Source of the DNA: an uncultured Prevotella sp.
Lineage (GTDB): Bacteria > Bacteroidota > Bacteroidia > Bacteroidales > Bacteroidaceae
DNA length: 64,000 bases
Direction of reading: 5' to 3'
NCBI GenBank assembly: GCA_946183415.1
Contig: CAMHAM010000001.1
Location: forward strand, 1-64,000
Below are positions 1 to 6,843 of this stretch, in pieces. The position numbers and the translations under genes are program-made. The notes under the pieces are model-generated. The model saw only the letters and a program-made list of their open reading frames with translations. It searched no databases and was not told where the DNA came from. Within the stretch, counting starts at the first letter, position 1, and every line of letters starts with the position of its first letter.

Positions 1-43
1 TATCTTATAATTCTGTATCATACACTTTCCGAATTGTATTATA

Positions 44-418
44 TTATCCAAGTCTCGACATGAATTTCTCGCGATCTACAATGAATCTCAGGTGTGTACC
101 TTCGCCAAGCAACGTATCACCAGAGTAAGCAGCCACCTTGAACTCAATCTTCTTTCCGTCAACCTTGGTCACTTCGGCTGTTGCTTTCACAACATCGCCA
201 ATTTTCGAGGGCTTCAGATGGGAAGACTCGATGTGACCACCAACGGTTGTGCAACCTTCAGGAAGTTCGTCAGCAACGGCAAGCATGGCTGCATTCTCCA
301 TCAAGGCCATCATCATAGGAGTTGCCAGAACTGGCAAGTCTCCAGACCCAACAGTTATTGCAATAACATCGTCTGTAACTCTCAATTCGCTCGTATGTTT
401 CAGTCCAATTTCTATCAT
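44..418 (-). CDS. Hotdog-fold thioesterase (FlK-like)
   Basis: A 124-residue single hotdog-domain protein predicted to hydrolyse a small acyl-CoA. Thr33, Glu41 and His67 stand at the same spacing (8 and 26 residues) as the Thr42/Glu50/His76 triad known from fluoroacetyl-CoA thioesterase FlK, in the contexts ATP, MEN and SSHLKP. The natural substrate cannot be read from sequence. The ATG at 418 is chosen because the upstream in-frame extension crosses the divergent promoter region and its residues do not fit the family. A TACTTTTG -7 element on this strand lies at 448-455, giving a short leader. Transcribed divergently from the gene at 517. Confidence 0.85.
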   Translation of the reverse strand: MIEIGLKHTSELRVTDDVIAITVGSGDLPVLATPMMMALMENAAMLAVADELPEGCTTVGGHIESSHLKPSKIGDVVKATAEVTKVDGKKIEFKVAAYSGDTLLGEGTHLRFIVDREKFMSRLG

Positions 419-447
419 AACTTCATAAATGTTCCTAATTGTTGGCA

Positions 448-485
448 CAAAAGTACAGAAATTCGGGCAGAAATGAGTAACTTTG
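448..485. promoter_or_regulatory. Divergent promoters
   Basis: Two back-to-back Bacteroidetes-type -7 elements: TACTTTTG on the minus strand (448-455) for the thioesterase and TAACTTTG on the plus strand (478-485) for the gene at 517. Confidence 0.6.
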
Positions 486-516
486 CCCTCAATTACAACA
501 AAGTTTAAGAGAAACA

Positions 517-1047
517 ATGGATCAATTTGAAGAAAAACTGCACCAAGATCTGCACCAGTTCCTGCTGTCAATGAAGGAGGTGGATGAACGCTTGCCGGAG
601 TGTCCCGATGTAGAAGACAAATGGGAAGAGATAGCCAAGGCTTATATCCCAGATGGCATCCGCGAGTTTCAGGACTATCCCTCGGCCTCGCTCGGATGGA
701 TGATGTATATCGGCATGGCCGTTGCCAAGATGTGGGACACGGAATGGGATATCTATTCCAAAATTGACGACCTCTATGCCTACATGCGCGACAAACGAGG
801 CTATGACTCGATGGACGAATATATCCGTGAAGATGTCCTTTTGCTGCAAGGTGTTGACTACACCGTTCTGGAGAAAGTCACTGGCGAGTGTGCCTCACGG
901 GTCTATAATGCCCTGATGCACCAGCGTATAGAGCCTGGAACCAAGGAGGCTTTCGATGCCTATGTCTCATGCCTTCACCAACTCTACCTCTTTGGAGCTG
1001 CTATGCAGTTGAAACGTATGGGCTATCACATGACTAAGATAAACTGA
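517..1047 (+). CDS. Conserved hypothetical protein
   Basis: A 176-residue soluble, probably mainly helical protein with no signal peptide and no motif I recognise. It is rich in acidic and aromatic residues (several W, Y and M). It begins about 30 bases after a TAACTTTG promoter element and its stop overlaps the start of the next gene by one base (TGATG), so the two are probably translated together. I cannot assign a function. Confidence 0.75.
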   Translation: MDQFEEKLHQDLHQFLLSMKEVDERLPECPDVEDKWEEIAKAYIPDGIREFQDYPSASLGWMMYIGMAVAKMWDTEWDIYSKIDDLYAYMRDKRGYDSMDEYIREDVLLLQGVDYTVLEKVTGECASRVYNALMHQRIEPGTKEAFDAYVSCLHQLYLFGAAMQLKRMGYHMTKIN

Positions 1048-1370
1048 TGAACGACCAGAGCTACCTACATATCGCCCTCATCTACCTCGCTGTCATCAAC
1101 GTGGTCACTTTCTTCATGTATGGTATAGATAAGTGGAAAGCCAAGAAGTCCAAGTGGCGTATAAGAGAGGCTGCATTATTAGGCTTGGCTGTACTTGGTG
1201 GTAGTATTGGAGCTTGGTTAATTCTCTGTGATGAAAAGTATCTGGCAGAAGACGGCAAACCCGATGTGGAGAAGATGAATCTGATCACATTCGATCCTGT
1301 TCATCACACCTATATCCAGCTTGGTAAAGCCGTTGGCAATGCTTTCGCTGACGGCAAACAATTGAAATGA
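1047..1370 (+). CDS. Chimera: DUF1294 N-terminus fused to flavin-reductase C-terminus
   Basis: Residues 1-57 match a DUF1294 membrane protein: a hydrophobic segment with YLAVINVVTFFMYGIDKWKA, then WRIREAALL and the GGSIGA turn. The usual DUF1294 ending (second hydrophobic segment with a basic HKT-type motif) is absent. From about residue 62 the sequence becomes a flavin-reductase/flavoredoxin tail: DE..L.E.G, FDPVHHTY, LGKAVGNAF, DGK. The same pattern ends the lipoprotein at 4802-5524 in this window (DESILDEEG, FDSAKNEY, VGEKVGTAW, SGK). The simplest reading is that a deletion near 1215-1232 joined two neighbouring genes in frame. The product is probably not a working flavin enzyme, because the FMN-binding N-terminal part is missing. 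Confidence 0.75.
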   Translation: MNDQSYLHIALIYLAVINVVTFFMYGIDKWKAKKSKWRIREAALLGLAVLGGSIGAWLILCDEKYLAEDGKPDVEKMNLITFDPVHHTYIQLGKAVGNAFADGKQLK

Positions 1371-1410
1371 CGCTAACGTCTACCATATTGAAGATATTTA
1401 AGAAAGTGTT

Positions 1411-2148
1411 ATGAAACTGTTATTATCCTTATTATTGACTGTGGCCAGTCTTTCAGCTTTTGCACAGCAAACAATTAAAATTTCAGGCAGAGTCACCGAT
1501 TTCAATGACAAGCCTATCAGTAATTGTACTGTCATGCTCATGGATGGGCGCTTTAATGCAATTGACAGTGTAGTAACCGACAGCGTTGGATTCTATCTGA
1601 TGAACGGAATTAAGCCAGGAAAATACATGGCTCTTACTGCTATCAAGTGGGATGAGTATGTAAGATTCAGTAAACTTCCTGAACAAGATCGACGACTGGA
1701 ATTCTGGGCTTGGAATATCATTGCCGACAAGGACTTGACCATCAATCCTCGCTACCATAGGCTTGAACTGTATGGCACGACAGCATTCTGCCCTACAGGA
1801 ACTAATGCCCTGATGGTTTATACCCGTCCGATGAGTGCAACAGAGGCTATGAAATACGATGAGAAACTCTACCGAGATAATAACAATGGAGTAATAGACT
1901 ATTCTGTGAAACTCGAAGATTTTCAGGTTCAAGCATTCATCGATGACAAGGAGGTTAAGATTCGCCATATCGAAAATATGACAGAACAATATGGCAATCA
2001 GAAAATGGGTGCATTCATTTTGATGCTGGACTATAATGTTCGTCACGATGACAGAACCGTTCACAAAATCCGCATAACTGCAGAAAATGTTAAATACCAC
2101 GAGAAGGGCGAGAATATCTGCTTCTTTCAAAATTCTGATTGCCGATAG
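1411..2148 (+). CDS. Secreted protein with carboxypeptidase regulatory-like domain
   Basis: A 245-residue exported protein. Residues 1-18 form a signal peptide ending SAFA before QQ. Residues about 20-95 look like a carboxypeptidase-regulatory-like beta-sandwich (ISGRVTDFNDKPISNCTVMLMD, then DSVGFYLMNGIKPGKY), the domain common at the N-terminus of Bacteroidetes TonB-dependent and surface proteins. The remainder is unassigned. There is no plug or barrel, so this is a stand-alone protein rather than a SusC fragment. Probably periplasmic or outer-membrane-associated; function unknown. Confidence 0.7.
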   Translation: MKLLLSLLLTVASLSAFAQQTIKISGRVTDFNDKPISNCTVMLMDGRFNAIDSVVTDSVGFYLMNGIKPGKYMALTAIKWDEYVRFSKLPEQDRRLEFWAWNIIADKDLTINPRYHRLELYGTTAFCPTGTNALMVYTRPMSATEAMKYDEKLYRDNNNGVIDYSVKLEDFQVQAFIDDKEVKIRHIENMTEQYGNQKMGAFILMLDYNVRHDDRTVHKIRITAENVKYHEKGENICFFQNSDCR

Positions 2149-2273
2149 CTGACAGGGCCTCTGACTTAAAAACTCGTAGCATGAAACTGAAGAAGTGTAA
2201 AATTAAATATTATTGCAACTTTTCATGCCGTTATTACGTCTAACAGATAGAAACTTTTAAAGGGAACAGATCA

Positions 2274-2642
2274 ATGAAGACGTTAGGAAACATCATCTGG
2301 GTCGTATTCGGAGGCTTGCATATAGCCTTGGAGTATTTCATCGCAGGCCTGATACTGATGATCACCATCATCGGCATCCCCTTTGGCTTGCAGAGCCTGA
2401 AACTGGGTATGCTGGCCATCTGGCCGTTCGGCACGAAAGTGAAATGGAAACCATCACAACCAGGCTGTCTGAGCATCTTCATGAATGTGCTGTGGTTCTT
2501 CGTTGGCGGCATCTGGATATGGCTTACACACATCTTCTACGGTCTCATATTCTGTATCACCATCATCGGCATCCCATTCGGAAAGATGCACTTCCGACTT
2601 GCAAAGCTGGCTCTTTCACCTTTTGGGAAAGAGGTTGTATAG
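2274..2642 (+). CDS. YccF domain membrane protein
   Basis: A 122-residue inner-membrane protein made of two tandem YccF repeats: residues about 5-55 and 67-118 each contain ITIIGIPFG followed by LAxxPFG. Each repeat has hydrophobic stretches compatible with membrane-spanning segments. Length and double-repeat layout fit the YccF family; its function is not established. It stands alone, with 132 bases before it, and precedes the peroxidase promoter region. Confidence 0.85.
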   Translation: MKTLGNIIWVVFGGLHIALEYFIAGLILMITIIGIPFGLQSLKLGMLAIWPFGTKVKWKPSQPGCLSIFMNVLWFFVGGIWIWLTHIFYGLIFCITIIGIPFGKMHFRLAKLALSPFGKEVV

Positions 2643-2705
2643 CCCGTGAACAAGGACCTTTATTCATTGGTAGCATCTGTCTTCTAAAGATTACATAAAG
2701 GAAAC

Positions 2706-2761
2706 ATCGCAGGCGATATATTGTTAAACTCTCTTAAAGTTTCAGATAAATCGCTTGCGAT
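2706..2761. promoter_or_regulatory. Pair of ATCGC-N2-GCGAT palindromes at gpx promoter
   Basis: Two 12-bp palindromes, ATCGC-AG-GCGAT (2706-2717) and ATCGC-TT-GCGAT (2750-2761), each followed by ATA, begin 44 bp apart. The second covers the TTG of the probable -33 element (2755-2757), which stands 19 bases before the -7 TACCTTTG (2777-2784). A repressor bound there would block the promoter. The MarR/OhrR-like gene directly downstream is the obvious candidate regulator; that link is inference. Confidence 0.55.
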
Positions 2762-2814
2762 ATAAAACATTCTTCTTACCTTTGCATCGTGAACGATTTA
2801 AACAGATAAAAGAT

Positions 2815-3360
2815 ATGGCAAAGATTTATGATTTCAAGGCTTTTTCAAGCAGAGGTAAGGAGATTGATTTCTCACAGTTTCAGGGTAAGGTGTTGCTGAT
2901 TGTCAACACTGCCAGCAAGTGTGGATTCACACCTCAGTTCGCAGGACTGGAGGAACTGAACCAGAAGTATAAGGACAAGGGACTGGTGATTGTCGGCTTC
3001 CCCTGCAATCAGTTCAAGGAGCAGGATCCTGAGGGCGATGCAAAGATTGAGGAGTTCTGCCAACTGAACTACGGTGTTACATTTCAGATTATGAAGAAGG
3101 GTGATGTCAACGGCCCCGATGCGCAGCCCATCTTCGAGTATTTGAAGAGCGTAGCTCCCACAGAGGAGTACAACGGCCTGAAAGCCAAAGCTGCCAAGAC
3201 GCTCTTCAAGGCCATCAGCAAGAGCGTGGAGAAGGACAGTGACATCAAGTGGAATTTCACCAAGTTCCTGATCTCAAAGGATGGTGAGACCATCAAGCGC
3301 TTTGCGCCCACCACAGAGCCCAAAGACTTCGAGAAGGACGTGGAAGCCATGTTGGCTTAA
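2815..3360 (+). CDS. Glutathione peroxidase (thioredoxin-type, Cys form)
   Basis: A 181-residue peroxidase that reduces H2O2 or organic peroxides. Peroxidatic Cys36 lies in NTASKCGFT, followed by GFPCNQF (61-67) and the WNF motif (146-148). Cys82 in FCQLNYGV is at the same number and in the same motif as the resolving cysteine of yeast Gpx3, so the enzyme probably forms a C36-C82 disulfide reduced by thioredoxin rather than glutathione. The codon at 36 is Cys, not Sec. The ATG at 2815 is chosen over an upstream in-frame start because the latter lies before the -7 element at 2777-2784. First gene of the redox run regulated from 2706-2784. Confidence 0.92.
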   Translation: MAKIYDFKAFSSRGKEIDFSQFQGKVLLIVNTASKCGFTPQFAGLEELNQKYKDKGLVIVGFPCNQFKEQDPEGDAKIEEFCQLNYGVTFQIMKKGDVNGPDAQPIFEYLKSVAPTEEYNGLKAKAAKTLFKAISKSVEKDSDIKWNFTKFLISKDGETIKRFAPTTEPKDFEKDVEAMLA

Positions 3361-3383
3361 TTGACAATTGAGAATTGAAAATT

Positions 3384-3824
3384 ATGCACGCAGAATTACA
3401 GCTTGACAACCAGATATGCTTCCGTCTATATACGGCGGCACGTCTCATTACACAGGCTTACACGCCGATGCTGAATGAGTTGGGTATTACCTATCCGCAG
3501 TACCTCGTTCTGATGGTGCTGTGGGAGCAGGATTCCCAACCAGTGAACGACATTGCTCATCGTCTGCAGCTCGAAACAAACACCGTTACGCCCTTGCTTC
3601 AGCGTATGGAGAAACTTGGTATCGTGGTTCGCAAGCGTGGCAAGGAGGATAAGCGCCAGCAGATAGTCAGTCTTACAAAGAAAGGTTGCGATATGGAGGA
3701 AGAAGCCTACAAGCTTATCCCTGCAGGCATGGGTGAAACGTTGAAAGCCTGCCCGCTCCAGATGGATGACTACACGCATCTGGCCAGTGAATTAGATTCA
3801 ATCATCGAAACATTAAAGAAATAA
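3384..3824 (+). CDS. MarR family regulator, OhrR-like
   Basis: A 146-residue winged-helix regulator. The N-terminal LDNQICFRLY contains Cys12 at the position of the reactive peroxide-sensing cysteine of OhrR. The winged helix covers about residues 50-105, with QLETNTVTPLLQRMEKLGIVVR as recognition helix and KRGKEDKRQQIVSLT as wing. A second Cys near the end of the DNA-binding domain could form a disulfide. I chose ATG 3384 over a TTG nine bases upstream. It lies 23 bases after gpx and probably represses that run through the two ATCGC-N2-GCGAT sites. Confidence 0.88.
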   Translation: MHAELQLDNQICFRLYTAARLITQAYTPMLNELGITYPQYLVLMVLWEQDSQPVNDIAHRLQLETNTVTPLLQRMEKLGIVVRKRGKEDKRQQIVSLTKKGCDMEEEAYKLIPAGMGETLKACPLQMDDYTHLASELDSIIETLKK

Positions 3825-3854
3825 ACAACCGACACAAAAAAATGATATATTAAT

Positions 3855-4544
3855 ATGACTTTAGAAGAAGCAATCAAAGCCCGTCATAGCGTAAGGGCGT
3901 ACAAAGCACAGCCGTTGGCAGAAGACATTGTCAAGGTGCTGGAGAAGGAGATTGAAGAGCAGAACCGTCAGGGACATCTTCATATCCAGTTGATCAAGAA
4001 TGAGCCGAAAGCCTTCCAGGGCAAGCTGGCCAAGTACGGTAAGTTCTCCAACGTGACCAACTATCTGGTCATGGCTGGCCAAAAGGCAGAAGACCTTGAT
4101 GAGCGTATCGGCTACTACGGCGAACATCTGGTACTTCTGGCTCAGACACTCGGTTTGAATACCTGTTGGGTGGGACTCAGCTACTCAAAGATTCCAGGAA
4201 CCTATGTGCTCGAAGAAGGTGAGGTCATCAAGGCCTATATCGCCATCGGCTATGGTGAGACACAGGGAGTCGGCCATAAGATCAAGACCGTAGGAAAAGC
4301 GAGCAACGCCAGTGACATCACCCCCTCATGGTTCCGCAAGGGTGTCGAAGCAGCCCTGCTTGCCCCGACAGCCGTGAACCAGCAGAAGTTCTTCTTTGAA
4401 TATGTACCCGCCAAAGACAGCAAGCCTGCCCAGGTAATCGCCAAAAGAAGCTTCTCGCTGATTGGCTATACCCAGTTGGATCTCGGCATCGCGAAGTATC
4501 ATTTCGAGGTCGGTGCAGGAAAGGACAACTTCGAATGGGCATGA
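3855..4544 (+). CDS. Nitroreductase family protein
   Basis: A 229-residue protein of the TM1586-type nitroreductase group. The FMN phosphate-binding start is RHSVRAYKAQPL, and the second half has GLNTCWVGLSYSK and LLAPTAVNQQKFFF. It should bind FMN and reduce a substrate with NAD(P)H; the substrate is unknown. It follows the OhrR-like regulator by 30 bases and overlaps the next small gene, so it belongs to the same redox run. Confidence 0.85.
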   Translation: MTLEEAIKARHSVRAYKAQPLAEDIVKVLEKEIEEQNRQGHLHIQLIKNEPKAFQGKLAKYGKFSNVTNYLVMAGQKAEDLDERIGYYGEHLVLLAQTLGLNTCWVGLSYSKIPGTYVLEEGEVIKAYIAIGYGETQGVGHKIKTVGKASNASDITPSWFRKGVEAALLAPTAVNQQKFFFEYVPAKDSKPAQVIAKRSFSLIGYTQLDLGIAKYHFEVGAGKDNFEWA

Positions 4545-4780
4545 AGATCAAAGAGTGGCTGCAATCCCTTTCGTTCAGGACTGGTGTCATCGTCCTGATG
4601 TGCTGCATACCCTTCTATATCCTGTCCTTTGCCCAGATGCTGCTGCCTATCAGTACAACAGCAAAAGGCGTGCTTTGGGCTGTGCTCTTCGGACTGGCCA
4701 AGACCTGCCAGTATGGAGGTCTGACCATTCTGGGCGTTGAAGGCTATAAACGGCTACGGAACAAATTCAGAAAGCAATAA
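4541..4780 (+). CDS. Small two-helix membrane protein (transporter-suffix-like)
   Basis: A 79-residue protein with two hydrophobic helices (about residues 15-35 and 42-60) and a basic C-terminus (KRLRNKFRKQ). It resembles the small 'transporter suffix domain' proteins found in many bacteria, which have no established function. It starts within the last codons of the nitroreductase, either at 4535 or, with the better MKIKEW start, at 4541, which indicates translational coupling. Confidence 0.65.
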   Translation: MKIKEWLQSLSFRTGVIVLMCCIPFYILSFAQMLLPISTTAKGVLWAVLFGLAKTCQYGGLTILGVEGYKRLRNKFRKQ

Positions 4781-4801
4781 ATAAAAACAAGAACAATTGT
4801 T

Positions 4802-5524
4802 ATGAAGAAATTTATGAAATCATCAGCCCTCGTGCTGACAGGCGCACTGCTCATCGCCGCCTGTGGAAATAAGGAGCAGAAGAGTGAGGCAAACGTCAAT
4901 GAGAATCCTACTCAGGAGAAAGTCGAGGTAAAGGCCGTTGAGGGTCGCAAGAACTTCAGCGACAAGGCTGTTATCACACCACTGCCCGCCATCATGATTG
5001 CTACATGGGACGAAAACAAGAATCCCGACGTGATGATGGCAGCATGGGGTGGCCAGTGTGGACCAAAGCATATCACCTTCGAACTCTCCAAGCACAAGAC
5101 CACGGACAATATCCGTCTGAAGAAGGCTTTCACCATCAGTTTTGCCACGAAGGGTGATATTGTCCAGAGCGACTATTTCGGCATCGTGTCCGGCAACGAC
5201 GTGCCCGACAAGGTGGCTAAAGCGGGATTCACCATCACACCAAGTCCCAATGTCGATGCACCTATCATCAACGAGTACAAGCTGACGCTGGAGTGCAAGG
5301 TCGTGACCTTCGATGAAGACGAGAACGGTGGTGCCCGTGTCGTTGGCGAGATTGTCAACATGAGTGCTGACGAGAGCATCCTCGACGAGGAGGGTAACAT
5401 CGACCTCGGCAAGCTTCAGCCCGTCATCTTCGATTCTGCCAAGAACGAATACCGTGTAGTCGGCGAGAAAGTCGGCACGGCTTGGGGATCTGGCAAGACC
5501 ATTCAGGAACGTGAAGTAAAATAA
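4802..5524 (+). CDS. Flavin reductase-like lipoprotein
   Basis: A 240-residue protein with a lipobox ending LLIAAC (Cys21), so it should be a lipid-anchored periplasmic protein. After a linker, residues about 55-235 match the flavin-reductase-like FMN-binding split-barrel: PLPAIMIATWDENKNPDVMM, then NIRLKKAFTISF, and the tail VIFDSAKNEY..VGEKVGTAW. Most family members are cytoplasmic, so the lipoprotein signal is unusual. Context suggests a redox role. Its C-terminal tail is the in-window reference for the fused tail of the gene at 1047. Confidence 0.85.
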   Translation: MKKFMKSSALVLTGALLIAACGNKEQKSEANVNENPTQEKVEVKAVEGRKNFSDKAVITPLPAIMIATWDENKNPDVMMAAWGGQCGPKHITFELSKHKTTDNIRLKKAFTISFATKGDIVQSDYFGIVSGNDVPDKVAKAGFTITPSPNVDAPIINEYKLTLECKVVTFDEDENGGARVVGEIVNMSADESILDEEGNIDLGKLQPVIFDSAKNEYRVVGEKVGTAWGSGKTIQEREVK

Positions 5525-5533
5525 TCAATAACT

Positions 5534-6709
5534 ATGTTAGGCAACTTTTCATACTATAATCCCACCAAACTGTTTTTTGGTGATGAGTCTTTGAACTTCC
5601 TCAAGGACGAACTGAAGAACTATGGCCCCGTCGTGATGCTGAACTACGGCGGAGGCAGTGTGAAACGTAACGGCATCTACGACCAGGTGGTAGCCATCCT
5701 ACGCGAGGCAGGCAAGACCATCGTAGAGAATCCAGGTGTGATGAGCAATCCCACGCTGGAGAAGTTGAACGAGGGTGTCAAGATAGCCCGTGAGAACAGC
5801 ATCGACCTGATTCTGGCTCTCGGTGGCGGTAGTGTCTGCGACTATTCGAAGGCTGTGGCAGCATCCGTCTATTACGAGGGTGACTACTGGGATCAGTTCT
5901 GGCTGAAGCAGCAACAGCCCGCAGCCGATCAGCGTCTGCTGCCTGTAGCATGCATCCTGACGATGGCAGGTACTGGCTCGGAGATGAATGCAGGCACGGT
6001 GATAACCGACGCAGAGCATACGTTCAAGGTAGGCCATGTATTCGACAATCGACTGATGCCGAAGTTCTCTATTCTTAATCCGAAGTTCACGATGACCGTG
6101 CCTGACAATCAGATGAAGGCTGGCATCTACGACATCATGAACCACATCATGGAGCAGTATTTCAGCGACTTCGATGACAACACCAGCGACTACCTGTCTG
6201 AAGGTCTGATGCGAAGTCTGATCACCGCTTCTCGTATCGCCGTGAAGAATCCACAGGACTACGAAGCCCGCTCGAATATCATGTGGACTGCCACCTGGGC
6301 ACTCAACACGCTCATCGGACTGGGCAAGCATGAGGACTGGATGGTTCACATGATCGGCCACTCCATCGGTGCCTGGACACATGCACCTCACGGCTTTTGT
6401 CTGGCTTCCGTCTCTATGGCCTATTATCATCGTGCCATGAAGCCCGGTCTGGCCAAGTTCGTACGCTTTGCCAAGAACGTGTGGGATATCAAAGGCGAGG
6501 GAATGAGCGACGAGCAGATAGCCGAAGCAGGACTCGAGGCTCTGAAGAACTGGATGCTGGAGATTGGTCTGCCTCTGACCATCAGCGAACTTGGAGCCAC
6601 AGAGGATATGATCCCTGGCATCACCGAGGGTACCATCTGCTATCCTGCCGGATATATGGATTTGAAGCCCGAGGACATCACGGAGATACTTCAGGCTTCG
6701 ATGAAGTAA
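5534..6709 (+). CDS. Iron-containing alcohol dehydrogenase (YqhD/BDH-like)
   Basis: A 391-residue group III alcohol dehydrogenase, of the length usual for YqhD and butanol dehydrogenases. It has the GGGSVCDYSKA dinucleotide motif near residue 98 and the metal-binding segments DIMNHIMEQYF and HMIGHSIGAWTHAPHG, whose Asp and His residues coordinate Fe2+. It should reduce aldehydes with NAD(P)H, which fits detoxification of aldehydes formed under oxidative stress. It begins nine bases after the flavin-reductase-like gene and is the last gene of the run. Confidence 0.92.
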   Translation: MLGNFSYYNPTKLFFGDESLNFLKDELKNYGPVVMLNYGGGSVKRNGIYDQVVAILREAGKTIVENPGVMSNPTLEKLNEGVKIARENSIDLILALGGGSVCDYSKAVAASVYYEGDYWDQFWLKQQQPAADQRLLPVACILTMAGTGSEMNAGTVITDAEHTFKVGHVFDNRLMPKFSILNPKFTMTVPDNQMKAGIYDIMNHIMEQYFSDFDDNTSDYLSEGLMRSLITASRIAVKNPQDYEARSNIMWTATWALNTLIGLGKHEDWMVHMIGHSIGAWTHAPHGFCLASVSMAYYHRAMKPGLAKFVRFAKNVWDIKGEGMSDEQIAEAGLEALKNWMLEIGLPLTISELGATEDMIPGITEGTICYPAGYMDLKPEDITEILQASMK

Positions 6710-6739
6710 ACAAAAAGTACTTTAACACCCTTGTCATCG

Positions 6740-6829
6740 ACCATCATGTCCATGCCTCCGTTGTTGCCATTGCTGGCAGTCGGCTTGCGTGAAGCAGGCG
6801 AAAATGATTGCTAATGATAGTCTTTTCAT
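6740..6829 (-). pseudogene. Possible broken gene remnant beside the IS element
   Basis: From an ATG at 6829 the minus strand reads MKRLSLAIIFACFTQ, which resembles the start of an exported protein, and it stops after about 26 codons. An overlapping frame continues with ASNGNNGGMDMMVDDKGVKVL. This may be a frameshifted, truncated exported-protein gene left when the adjacent IS inserted. It is short and could be chance. Confidence 0.25.
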
Positions 6830-6843
6830 ATGCATATTAATTT

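Noticed and set aside
2923..2925. Possible selenocysteine in glutathione peroxidase
   Set aside because: Codon 36 is TGT (Cys), so it is the ordinary cysteine form.
6397..6792. Plus-strand frame overlapping the alcohol dehydrogenase
   Set aside because: Shadow of the dehydrogenase in another frame with unusual Arg/Ser-rich composition.
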